A DNA stretch of 64,000 nucleotides from Nonomuraea pusilla (GTDB lineage Bacteria > Actinomycetota > Actinomycetes > Streptosporangiales > Streptosporangiaceae), in contig NZ_FOBF01000019.1 of assembly GCF_900109355.1 (NCBI RefSeq), positions 1 through 64,000 on the forward strand. Direction: 5' to 3'. Under the pieces are notes generated by a model that saw only the letters and a list, made by a program, of their open reading frames with translations, was not told the DNA's origin and did no database searches. Below are positions 17,002 to 25,065 of the stretch, piece by piece (position 1 is the first letter of the stretch; each line of letters starts with the position of its first letter). The translations under genes and the position numbers were made by a program.

Positions 17002-18255
17002 ATGACAGTGAGTCGACGGGCCGCACTTGTGGCCGGTGTACTGGGCGGCGCCGCGGTGGTGACAGTCGGCGGCACCTCGGCAGCGCAAGCAGAAACGAGC
17101 GGGCCCGTGCCGAACACGCCGGTCGAGGGTGAGTCCGACAGCCTGCGCAGACTGCGCCTGCAGCTCAACCTCGCCGCTCTCGGCGACCGGAGCCTGGAGC
17201 GTGACGCCGGTGGGCGTTGTGTCGTGGTCGCCCCGGCGGGCGTCCACGTGTTGAAACGACCCCTGGTGATCGGTGGCAACACCACGCTGCGGGCGGACGG
17301 TGCGACCTTCACCTCCGACGTGGCGGTCAAGCCGCAGACGTACTACAAGGACAAGAACCAGCACTCCCCGGAGCCGACCTACCCGGATTCGTTCGTCAGT
17401 GTCGCGGCGGTGAACTCCCGCGAGGCGACGTTGCTGATCAACTACGTTCCCGACGACTGCACCGGCCACCAGGCAGCCGGCAACATCCGGCTGGAGGGCG
17501 GCATCTGGGACCCGACGGCGTACTTCGTGCGGAACGCGGTCGGTGATGACCGCGCTCGGGCGACGGATGCGCCGCCGATGAATGCGATCACCTTCGAACA
17601 CACTCACCACGTCGAGCTGTCCGGAGTCACCGTGCGCAACGTCAAGTGGTGGCACGGAGTCGAGTTGAACGCCGTCCGTACGGCGATCGTGAGCGGCTGC
17701 CGGTTCGAAGGCTGGGTCGAGGCGCCGACGGCCGGGCTGTGGCACGGTGAGGCGGTCCAACTCGACTTGGCGACCACCGGCACCACCTGGGGCGGGGTCG
17801 CCGACAACACTCCGAGCACCGACATCCGGATCATCGACAACTACTGCGGTTCGTCGCAGGAGTATCCGGGCTGGGGCAAGCTCACCGGCTCGCACACCGG
17901 CGCCCCTGGCGCGGTGCACAGCGATGTGTGGATCGAACGCAACCTGATCGAGAACGCGAAGTGGGATGCGATCGGACCGATGAACACCTCCCGGGTCGTC
18001 ATCAGAGAGAACACGATCAAGGCGAGCTGGGGCGGCGTCTACGTGAAGTCGATCAACCCGAATCCGAACCAGACGGTCGACATCATGGGCAACGACATCA
18101 CACTGGTCGCCGGATCGACCCGTCCCGCGGTCGGCGTGAACGCCACCAACGCCCAACTGCCGGTCAGCGATGTCGCGGTCTACGCGAACACGGTGCGAGG
18201 CGGTGGGTTCAGCTACAGCTCGAACGTCACCTTCAGACGGGAGCCGCAACGGTGA
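17002..18255 (+). CDS. Secreted right-handed beta-helix protein (Tat signal)
   Basis: Encodes 417 residues. VSRRAALVAGVLGGAAVVTV followed by AQA is a twin-arginine signal peptide with a cleavage site near residue 31. Beta-helix rungs follow (NIRLEGGIWDPTAY, VELSGVTVRNVKWWHGVEL, AIVSGCRFEGW, DIRIIDNYCGS, DVWIERNLIENAKWDAI, VVIRENTIKASWGGVYV). It is probably a secreted polysaccharide lyase or hydrolase producing the oligomers taken up by the adjoining importer. AGAAGGGAAA is the ribosome-binding site. It is a paralogue of the cytoplasmic beta-helix protein at 12149-13189. Exact substrate and catalytic residues are not determinable here. Confidence 0.8.
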   Translation: MTVSRRAALVAGVLGGAAVVTVGGTSAAQAETSGPVPNTPVEGESDSLRRLRLQLNLAALGDRSLERDAGGRCVVVAPAGVHVLKRPLVIGGNTTLRADGATFTSDVAVKPQTYYKDKNQHSPEPTYPDSFVSVAAVNSREATLLINYVPDDCTGHQAAGNIRLEGGIWDPTAYFVRNAVGDDRARATDAPPMNAITFEHTHHVELSGVTVRNVKWWHGVELNAVRTAIVSGCRFEGWVEAPTAGLWHGEAVQLDLATTGTTWGGVADNTPSTDIRIIDNYCGSSQEYPGWGKLTGSHTGAPGAVHSDVWIERNLIENAKWDAIGPMNTSRVVIRENTIKASWGGVYVKSINPNPNQTVDIMGNDITLVAGSTRPAVGVNATNAQLPVSDVAVYANTVRGGGFSYSSNVTFRREPQR

Positions 18256-18359
18256 CCCGTCGTGCCCTTTGAAGGCCGCAGCGACGCTTTCGTGATCCCG
18301 GGGCGGGCGCTGTCCTTCGGCCGTTGACGTTCGGCCCGCCGCGGGCTGTCTCCGGCGGG

Positions 18360-18449
18360 TCAGCGTCCGTCGGCGGGCGATTCCTCTTCGCCGGTGCCGC
18401 AAGCGGTGGCGAGTGCCGGCGCACAGGCGAGCAGAAGGGTGTTCTTCAC
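18360..18449 (-). pseudogene. Truncated lipoprotein gene (signal peptide stub)
   Basis: A 29-codon frame starts with GTG overlapping the dehydrogenase stop codon (GTGA) and reads KNTLLLACAPALATACGTG before an acidic linker and TGA. This is a lipoprotein signal peptide with an imperfect lipobox ending ATAC. Translational coupling to the dehydrogenase shows that a lipoprotein, most likely a solute-binding protein, once followed in this operon. The mature domain is gone, so a deletion or recombination joined this point to the importer operon side. Confidence 0.55.
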
Positions 18450-19678
18450 CGCTGTTCCTTCAGGGTGACGACGGTTCCGGTGAGGCGGGCCTCCTCTGCC
18501 GCCCACGCGATCTCATGGCTGTGCAGGCTTTCACGGGGGTCCGAGAGAATGGGGGATGGGTCGTTCCGGCTGAGGGCGTCCAGGAATGCGGTGACGAGGC
18601 CCTGGTCACCGCCGCTGTGCCCCTCCTCGGGAGGCTTCGTGTCGATGACTTCGACGGCCCCGGTCACGAAGTCGGTCACGGTGAGCCGGGCGCCGTCCCC
18701 CTCGAGGGAGCCGCGCGTGCCGAAGACGCGGGTCTGGCGGAGGGCCTTCGGAGAGAAGGCGGTCATGGTGAACGAGGCGGTCGCTCCGCCGTCGAAGTCC
18801 AGGCTGACCACCTGGTGGTCGACCACGTCGTTGTCGCACGCGTACACGCACCTGCCGTAGGGGCCCTCGCGCAGCGCGCGCAGCACACCCGCCTCCGTGG
18901 TGTCCTCGCTCAGCACGGCCAGCGGCCAGCGGTCCTGGCCGCCCACGAAGGGCAGGTAGATGCGCTTGGCGTCGTAGGGGCAGGCGTCCGCGACGGCGCA
19001 GTCCAGGCAGCGCTCCGCCGCGCCCGCCGGCTGGTTGTCGGCCGTGAAGTGCTTCAACCCCCCGAACGACGACACCCGCGTGACCCGGCGGCCCATCACG
19101 TACGTCAGCCAGTCGAGATCGTGGCACGACTTGGCCAGCAGCATGAACGTGGCCTGATCGGTACGACGCCAGTTGCCGCGCACGTAGGAGTGTGCGTGAT
19201 GCCACCAGCCGACGGGCTCCAGGTGCTCGATGTTCACGATCTCGCCGAGCCGCCCGCTGTCGAGCACGGCCTTCACCCCGCGGGTGTAGGACGTGTAGCG
19301 CATGACGTGACAGACGGCGAACAGCACGCCTGCCCGTTCGGCGGCCGCGACGATTCTCCGGCAGTCCTCCAGCCGGATGGCCATCGGCTTCTCCAGCAGG
19401 ATGTGGTAGCCGAGCTCGGCGAAGCGCACCGCCGGTTCCACGTGGTCGGCGTCCAGCGTCGCGATCACCACCGCGTCCGCGAGCCGCGGCTGCTCGGCGA
19501 GTTCCCGCCAGTCGCCGAAGCCGACGGCCTCCGGGTGGTCGGCGAGCAGCGCTTCCCGGCGCCGTGGATCAGGCTCGGCCACGGCGGCGAGCCTGGCCCG
19601 ACCGTCCGTCGTCGCGTACCTCGTGTATCTCGTCCCCCGGTCGCCCGCGCCGACCAGGGCCAGATCAACTTGCGGCAT
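18446..19678 (-). CDS. Gfo/Idh/MocA-family dehydrogenase
   Basis: Encodes 410 residues. An N-terminal Rossmann domain (LALVGAGDRGTRY) binds NAD(P), and EKPMAI near residue 98 is the signature with the catalytic-site lysine. The C-terminal domain includes HDLDWLTYVMG and a cysteine group CLDCAVADACPYD near residue 215, seen in a subset of the family and possibly binding zinc. Members oxidise or reduce sugars, inositols and sugar acids. It diverges from the ROK regulator across a 72-base intergenic region with a dyad over its start, and its stop overlaps the lipoprotein stub. It probably processes a sugar under ROK control. Cytoplasmic. Confidence 0.9.
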   Translation of the reverse strand: MPQVDLALVGAGDRGTRYTRYATTDGRARLAAVAEPDPRRREALLADHPEAVGFGDWRELAEQPRLADAVVIATLDADHVEPAVRFAELGYHILLEKPMAIRLEDCRRIVAAAERAGVLFAVCHVMRYTSYTRGVKAVLDSGRLGEIVNIEHLEPVGWWHHAHSYVRGNWRRTDQATFMLLAKSCHDLDWLTYVMGRRVTRVSSFGGLKHFTADNQPAGAAERCLDCAVADACPYDAKRIYLPFVGGQDRWPLAVLSEDTTEAGVLRALREGPYGRCVYACDNDVVDHQVVSLDFDGGATASFTMTAFSPKALRQTRVFGTRGSLEGDGARLTVTDFVTGAVEVIDTKPPEEGHSGGDQGLVTAFLDALSRNDPSPILSDPRESLHSHEIAWAAEEARLTGTVVTLKEQR

Positions 19679-19679
19679 G

Positions 19680-19701
19680 TTCTCAACTCCAATTATGAGA
19701 A
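19680..19701. promoter_or_regulatory. Dyad operator between dehydrogenase and ROK genes
   Basis: TTCTCA (19680-19685) and TGAGAA (19696-19701) form a 22-bp dyad with an A/T-rich centre (AATTA), immediately upstream of the dehydrogenase ATG and 50 bases before the ROK start. The AT-rich core and shape resemble NagC/Mlc-type sites, so binding by the adjoining ROK regulator is likely. Confidence 0.6.
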
Positions 19702-19750
19702 GATGCGACGTAAAGCTAGAGTCTGCCCAGTCCGACCGTCAAGGGGCTTT

Positions 19751-20854
19751 ATGAGAGCACTCGGTGTTACTAACGACACCGCCCTGCTGCGCCGCCTCAA
19801 CACGCGCGCCACCCTGCACGCCCTGCGCCAGGGCGGGCCGCAGACGCTGACCCAGCTCGCGCGTGCCGCCGGCCTGTCGCGGCAGACCGCCGAGGTGGCG
19901 CTCGCCGATCTGACCGAGCGGGGGCTGGCGGAGGAGTCCTCGCCGACCGAGGGCAGGGCGGGGCGGCCCGCCCGGCGCTTCAGGTTCAGGGCCGAAGCGG
20001 GTCACGTCGTCGGCCTGGACGTGGGGCCACGGCGGATCCTCGCCATGCTGGCCGACCTCAACGGCGACGTGACCGAGCAGCGGTGGCTCGACGCCGACGA
20101 GCACATGCCCGCCGCCGAACGCCTCGCGCTGGCCGAGCGAGCCGCCACCGCGTGCGTGGAGGCGGCCGGGTTGGCGCGTGGAGGCGTGTGGGCGGCCACG
20201 GTGGGCACCTCGGGCGTCGTGGACCGGTCCGGCAGGGTGTCGGTCTCGACCCTCATCCCCGGCTGGACCGGGCTCGACCTCGGCGGCCATGTGGGGCGAT
20301 GGTTCGGCTGCCCCGGGTTCGCGGCGAACGACGCCAACCTCGCCGCCGTCGCCGAGCACTGGCGCGGCAGCGCACGCCACGTCGACGACCTGGTCTACGT
20401 GCTTTCCGGATACCGGGCGGGACACGGCCTGCTGCTCGACGGCCGATTGCGTACCGGCCGCACCGGCAGCGCCGGCGAACTCGGCAGATTGCCGCTCGCC
20501 GGCTGGGAGGATCCGTCTGTCGTGCTCGGCGAGGCAGGGCGGGACGCGGAGGAGATCTTCCAGGCGGCGCAGGCGGGCGACGAGCAGGCGCTCGCGGTGG
20601 TGGACCGGCTCGCTCACGGGCTCGCGCGCGGCGCGTCGGCGCTCGTTCTCGTGGTGGACCCCGAGTTGGTCGTCGTGGGCGGTGGACTCTCGCGCGCGGG
20701 CGAGCCGCTGCTCGAGCGGATGCGGGCTCACCTGGCCGAGATGTGCCTCAACCCTCCCGAGGTCGCGCTGTCCACGTTCGGTGAGGAGAGCATCGCGCTC
20801 GGCGCGGTACGCATGGCACTGGACCACGTCGAGCAGGAACGGCTCGGGCTGTGA
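19751..20854 (+). CDS. ROK-family transcriptional regulator
   Basis: Encodes 367 residues. The N-terminal winged helix-turn-helix (LHALRQGGPQTLTQLARAAG, SRQTAEVALADL) is followed by a ROK sugar-kinase fold: VVGLDVGPRRILAML, a TSGVV segment, FAANDANLAAVAE and VVGGGLSRAGEPL. Kinase-type ROK proteins carry a CxCGxxGC-like zinc site; that stretch here is AGHGLLLDGRLRTGRTG without the cysteines, so metal binding looks lost. A longer frame exists upstream, but the ATG at 19751 follows AAGGGG and opens directly into the regulator domain. It should repress the divergent dehydrogenase until a sugar ligand binds. Confidence 0.88.
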   Translation: MRALGVTNDTALLRRLNTRATLHALRQGGPQTLTQLARAAGLSRQTAEVALADLTERGLAEESSPTEGRAGRPARRFRFRAEAGHVVGLDVGPRRILAMLADLNGDVTEQRWLDADEHMPAAERLALAERAATACVEAAGLARGGVWAATVGTSGVVDRSGRVSVSTLIPGWTGLDLGGHVGRWFGCPGFAANDANLAAVAEHWRGSARHVDDLVYVLSGYRAGHGLLLDGRLRTGRTGSAGELGRLPLAGWEDPSVVLGEAGRDAEEIFQAAQAGDEQALAVVDRLAHGLARGASALVLVVDPELVVVGGGLSRAGEPLLERMRAHLAEMCLNPPEVALSTFGEESIALGAVRMALDHVEQERLGL

Positions 20855-20996
20855 CGGGAGAAGACCGCCTCCCGCGCCCCTGGAAGTTCCGTCGCGGTCG
20901 CGGTGATCGCGGCGCTGTACGGCCTGCCCAGAGCGGGACGCGCGCTGAGCATCGAGATCATCTCGGTCCGGCCCCTGTACGGCGTGGCCGGCCAAG

Positions 20997-21338
20997 TCAC
21001 GTTGCCTGCGCCAGGGCGACGCCCAGGTCGGTGAGCGTCTCATGCGCGCTCATCCCTTCGGCGACCGCCTCGAGCTGGAACACGGAGACAGACGTGGGCG
21101 GGTAACCGATCAGTTCGACGGCCTTGCTCACGTGGGCCGGGCCGCTCATGTGCTCTGCGGAGTCCCAGAGGTAGACCGCTCCCCACACCTGGCGTTCGGG
21201 GTTGGCGAACCACATCTTCAGCCGCATGCCTTCAAGCCGCGAGTAGGCGTCGACGGCGTAGTGGCGCAGATAGGCTCGCAGGCTTTCCACGGTCTGCGCG
21301 GAGCGGGTGAGATCCCAGGCCACGATCGACACGTACAT
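20997..21338 (-). CDS. Small ABM/YdhR-like dimeric alpha-beta barrel protein
   Basis: Encodes about 113 residues (MYVSIVAWDLTRS through EGMRLKMWFANPE and WGAVYLWDSAEHM) in the pattern of ferredoxin-like antibiotic-biosynthesis-monooxygenase or YdhR proteins. It is the last gene of the thiopeptide operon: GAGGA in the tail of the YcaO gene serves as the ribosome-binding site, and an alternative GTG would touch the YcaO stop. Members of this fold include cofactor-free oxygenases and cyclases. A tailoring role in thiopeptide maturation is possible but not shown. The 142-bp gap to the ROK gene holds nothing clear. Confidence 0.55.
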   Translation of the reverse strand: MYVSIVAWDLTRSAQTVESLRAYLRHYAVDAYSRLEGMRLKMWFANPERQVWGAVYLWDSAEHMSGPAHVSKAVELIGYPPTSVSVFQLEAVAEGMSAHETLTDLGVALAQAT

Positions 21339-21353
21339 CAGGGGTGTCCTCAC

Positions 21354-23276
21354 TCAGGGGAACGGGTGGGGGTGCGGGTTGGGCTCCCGGCCGGCCAGCG
21401 CCTGCCGGAGCCGGGGCAGGCCGTCGACCCGGCGGAGCGCGTGCCCGAAGGTCATCGGGAGCATGCCGGGGATGATCACTTTGACACAGGAGAAGCCGCC
21501 GGCCCGGTGTTCGGGCGTCGACTGGTCCACCACGACGACGTCCATGCCGCGTGCGAGATACCGTCCGATCAGCGCGTTGAGGTCGTCGCGGAGATCCGCG
21601 TTCCGGAAGGGGGCGGTGTCGCCGAGGTCGCCTACCTCGCGGGTCTCCACGGGGGAGAGGAGGAAGTCGAGCCGCCCGGCGGCCAGCGGGTCGCCGTAGA
21701 GGACGACGTGATGCTCCAGGTCGGTGACGAGCGCCGGATCGTCGGCCATGCGCCGGGCGAGGTCCCGCTGGACGGGGTGCAGGCGGATCCGGTCCGCCAG
21801 GATGTGGCCGAGCTCGTTCAGCGCGTTCTCCGCCGCGCGTTCCGGGTCCAGATGGGCGGCCGCGGCGCACACCGCGGCGGGTCGCTCGCCGTCGCGGGCG
21901 GGGTCCAGAGCCATGGCCCACACACTGGGGACGCCGTGTTCGCGGGTGATGTCGAACAACAGGACCTGATAGCCGGTCTCCGACTCCATCGCGCCGGCGA
22001 CCAGCGGAAGGGAACGATCGGCGGCGCAGCCGAGGTCCACGCGCGGGACCGGGAGGTTCGCGTACCAGGTCATGAGGAATGCGTCGCGTTCGGCGACTTC
22101 CAGGACGCCGTGGAGGATCGCCTCCTCCAGACATCCGCCGAGGGCGCACCCGTTGGAGGTCTCGTAGACCAAGGGTTTGTCGCCGTTCGCGACCCATGCC
22201 CCGTAATAGGCGTAGGACTCCGGCACGAGGACGGGCTCGTCCCTGGCGAAGGAGTGGCACCAGACCCAGGCGATGGGGTCGTCCTCACGGAAACGGGCCA
22301 GGCCGGAGCCCGGGGCGTCGTACCGCCCCTCAGGGTGAAACCCGAGCTGCCGGGGATCCAGCGCCCGGTCCGCCAGGTCGCGGTAGGTCCCGTGGACGCT
22401 GGTGCGTCTGCCGCCGGGGGACACCCCGCCGTACCGTTCCAGGGCTTCCAGCAGCGCGGTCGTTCGGCTGCTGCGGTAGTCGCGGGTGCGGCCGAAGCCG
22501 TACTCCACCCCTCCGCTGCGCAGGCCGACGGTCGCGCCCGCGACGGGCAGGGAGCCCTGCTCGCGTTCGGCGATCCGGCGGATCAGGCCGGTTTCGTCGT
22601 CGACGTAGGTGGCGAGGAGCCGGTCGAGGCCGGCGCCCACGTCGCCGATCCGGTACGTCCTGGGATCCCGTTTGGGGCGGGAGGCGAGGACGACGGCCGC
22701 CAGAGCGGGCGCGTCCGCGGGCGCGACCCCGCACCGGGGGCACAGCGGGTCGGGGAGGAACCGGTGCCTGGCGACGTGCAGGCTGTCCAGTTCGAGATAG
22801 AGCAACGCCTGCCGGGTCCGCATCAGCCGCGGGTCGGCGTCGAGCTGCTCCAGCTCTTCCGCCACCACGGCCGACACGAGGTCGGCGCCGTGCCCGGTGA
22901 GCCACAAGGACGGCCGCGCCGCCAGTTCCGCGCGATGGCTCCGCCAGACCTCCTCGTGGGAACGCGGGTCGGCCCGGGCGAGGCGGCGCCGGAACTCCGC
23001 ACACTCGTAGCAGCCCGGAACCCCCGGGAACGCGACCGGCCCGATGACGACCCGTCCCAGCTCGACGTGGACGGGGATCCACGGCACGCCCGCCGCCGCG
23101 CAGGAGGCGTGGAGCTCCGGATAACGATCCACGTCCCAGGAGTCGGCCACCGTCACCACGGGGCGGCGCAGGTCCGGCGGGATCTCCGGACGCCGGACCG
23201 CCTCCGAAAGCGCACCGGTGACGGCGTCGGCCAGGAGCCCACGGCCGAGCACGACGTACGCCGGGCGCTCAGTCAT
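21354..23276 (-). CDS. YcaO cyclodehydratase (TbtG-like)
   Basis: Encodes 640 residues. The first 220 residues form a degenerate E1-like domain with two zinc cysteine pairs (CYECAEF near residue 107, LCPRCG near residue 175). The YcaO domain follows, with ATP-binding acidic motifs ALLEALERYGG and ILHGVLEVAERDAF. The chain ends NPHPHPFP, the proline-rich tail needed for activity in azoline-forming YcaO enzymes. It would cyclodehydrate cysteines of the precursor core to thiazolines using ATP. Its ATG overlaps the end of the TbtF-like gene. The order matches tbtG as last enzyme of the thiomuracin cluster. Cytoplasmic. Confidence 0.93.
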   Translation of the reverse strand: MTERPAYVVLGRGLLADAVTGALSEAVRRPEIPPDLRRPVVTVADSWDVDRYPELHASCAAAGVPWIPVHVELGRVVIGPVAFPGVPGCYECAEFRRRLARADPRSHEEVWRSHRAELAARPSLWLTGHGADLVSAVVAEELEQLDADPRLMRTRQALLYLELDSLHVARHRFLPDPLCPRCGVAPADAPALAAVVLASRPKRDPRTYRIGDVGAGLDRLLATYVDDETGLIRRIAEREQGSLPVAGATVGLRSGGVEYGFGRTRDYRSSRTTALLEALERYGGVSPGGRRTSVHGTYRDLADRALDPRQLGFHPEGRYDAPGSGLARFREDDPIAWVWCHSFARDEPVLVPESYAYYGAWVANGDKPLVYETSNGCALGGCLEEAILHGVLEVAERDAFLMTWYANLPVPRVDLGCAADRSLPLVAGAMESETGYQVLLFDITREHGVPSVWAMALDPARDGERPAAVCAAAAHLDPERAAENALNELGHILADRIRLHPVQRDLARRMADDPALVTDLEHHVVLYGDPLAAGRLDFLLSPVETREVGDLGDTAPFRNADLRDDLNALIGRYLARGMDVVVVDQSTPEHRAGGFSCVKVIIPGMLPMTFGHALRRVDGLPRLRQALAGREPNPHPHPFP

Positions 23277-25065
23277 GGGCCAAGACCACGTGGACGACGT
23301 ACGGCATGACCTTCCTCGCTTCCTGATCATGGGTGAGCGGGACCGCGACGGGGATGAGACCTCGGCGGGAAAGAGCGGCGATCAGGTCGGCCACGGGCGC
23401 CTCCCTGCCGGACGGGAGCGCCGCAGCGTCCGGTGACTGTCCGCGCGTGCGGGTCTGATGGTGGAACAACGCCTGCTCCAGCGCATCCCGTACGGCGGAC
23501 TCGATGGCCGGCCCGCAGGCGCGGCCCGTGATCACGCCGTCCTCCTCGCACATCGCGGCGGGGACGTCGAGAGGCCCGGTGATGTCGTGGACCGTCACGG
23601 CCCGGCCCGCCGCCGCGAGTGCGGAACGCCAGCGCGCGCCGTGCTCGTCCAGCGGGAGCGCGGCCGGGTCGAGCAGGCCGGGCGCGGGTCTCGACGCCAG
23701 GTCCTCCAGCGTCACCTGCAGACACCTGCCGAGCAGGGCGGAGCCGACCGCCTCCCGCCAGGTGAAGCCTGCTGCCGTCCCGGGGGAGTCCGGCCCGTCC
23801 CCGCCGAGGACGGCGAAGACCTGCCGCGCGGGCACGAGCCGCGGCTCGCCGTCGTCGAGCCGGCTACCCGGCACATAGGCCGTCGTCTCCCCCGACCGGA
23901 CGGCCGCCAGGCCCTTCCACGGATCGTCCACGCCGGACAAGGGCCGCCCGCCGGCGTCGAGGAGCCGCCGGGGATCGATCGTCAGCGCACCGTACAGGGC
24001 GAATGCCTTGAGGGCCGCGCGGAGCCGCGCGGTCCGGAAGTCCGCACCATGCCCCACTGCCACGGGACGGCGGGGCAGGAGCCTGAGCGGGTCCGAGACC
24101 TCGATCTCGCAGATCCGTAAGGGGACCTGGTTGTGGTCGCGCTCCTGCGGCTTGCCGAACAGGCCGGTCCACGGGTCCATGTACCGCGGCACGAGCCGGG
24201 CGAACTGTTCGCTGTCGACGGCGGGACCTTCCGGGAGCACGCCCGGACCGCCGTCCGCACGCGTGAAGGGGTGAGGGAGTACGCGCTGCGGTTCGCTCCG
24301 CAGCGTGGCGAAGTCGAACCGCGTCAGGTGGGCGGCCTCCTCGTCGCCGAGGGCCCCGTCAGCCGAGCGGAGGACCCGATGGATCCACTGGCCCATCGCG
24401 ATCTTCAGGGCGGCGCCACGCGATGACGCGTGCCCCCCGTCAGGGGCGGGGTGCCGTGCCAGGTGCCTCAGCCAGCCGTCCGTCCAGCTCGGAGCGCCGT
24501 CCCCGATCCGGCCGACGGGCCCGATCCACGCCTGGCCGCCCGTGATGACGAGCTGGCTCACTCGTACGCCGATGCCCGCGCAGACCCGGTCCGCGATCAT
24601 CGCGTGCTCAGGACGATCGGTGACGTGCAGGACGAAGTCGGGCCCGCTGTCCAGCAGGCTCTCCCGCGATTCGATCCGCGCGGCCGGTACCACGTGGATC
24701 CGGCGGAAACCGGCCCGGCGTGCCATCGCGGCCGCGGCTTCCACGAGCCGCTCGTCCCCGGCCATCGTCACCGCAGGAGAGCTTCGGACCGGTTCGCCCC
24801 TGGGCACCCGCCTGATCACGTCGCGCGACGCCAGGGCTTCGACCAGCCGCTCCACCGCCTGCCTGCGCTCCGGCGCCAGCTCGGCCGTGAGCTCGGCGAG
24901 GGTGAACCGGCCGTCCAGATAGGGCGCGAGCCGTACCAGCAGACGGTGCGCCGACGGACCGCGGAAGGCGACGGATCCCCGGTGCGTCAGCAGGTAGAGG
25001 CCGTCGGAGGAGGGGCCGTAGCAGACGTCGGGGCGCAGGAGCAGCGCGCTCTCCCCGGCGCTCAT
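23269..25065 (-). CDS. Ocin-ThiF-like partner protein (TbtF-like)
   Basis: Encodes 598 residues. The N-terminal 90 residues form a small helical/winged region (FTLAELTAELAPERRQAVERL) like the leader-recognition part of Ocin-ThiF proteins. The middle is E1-like without ATP-binding or catalytic residues, and the C-terminal third (GFTWREAVGSALLGRCLQVTL) resembles a docking scaffold. In thiopeptide systems this protein binds the precursor leader and presents it to the YcaO enzyme. The start overlaps the dehydrogenase stop and the end overlaps the YcaO start, so expression is coupled. Assignment rests mainly on size, partial motifs and gene order. Confidence 0.82.
   Translation of the reverse strand: MSAGESALLLRPDVCYGPSSDGLYLLTHRGSVAFRGPSAHRLLVRLAPYLDGRFTLAELTAELAPERRQAVERLVEALASRDVIRRVPRGEPVRSSPAVTMAGDERLVEAAAAMARRAGFRRIHVVPAARIESRESLLDSGPDFVLHVTDRPEHAMIADRVCAGIGVRVSQLVITGGQAWIGPVGRIGDGAPSWTDGWLRHLARHPAPDGGHASSRGAALKIAMGQWIHRVLRSADGALGDEEAAHLTRFDFATLRSEPQRVLPHPFTRADGGPGVLPEGPAVDSEQFARLVPRYMDPWTGLFGKPQERDHNQVPLRICEIEVSDPLRLLPRRPVAVGHGADFRTARLRAALKAFALYGALTIDPRRLLDAGGRPLSGVDDPWKGLAAVRSGETTAYVPGSRLDDGEPRLVPARQVFAVLGGDGPDSPGTAAGFTWREAVGSALLGRCLQVTLEDLASRPAPGLLDPAALPLDEHGARWRSALAAAGRAVTVHDITGPLDVPAAMCEEDGVITGRACGPAIESAVRDALEQALFHHQTRTRGQSPDAAALPSGREAPVADLIAALSRRGLIPVAVPLTHDQEARKVMPYVVHVVLAHD

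Noticed and set aside
15295..18402. A 1035-codon open frame on the minus strand opposite the binding-protein and beta-helix genes
   Set aside because: It is an antisense shadow produced by GC-rich codon bias; the plus-strand genes have signal peptides, motifs and ribosome-binding sites.
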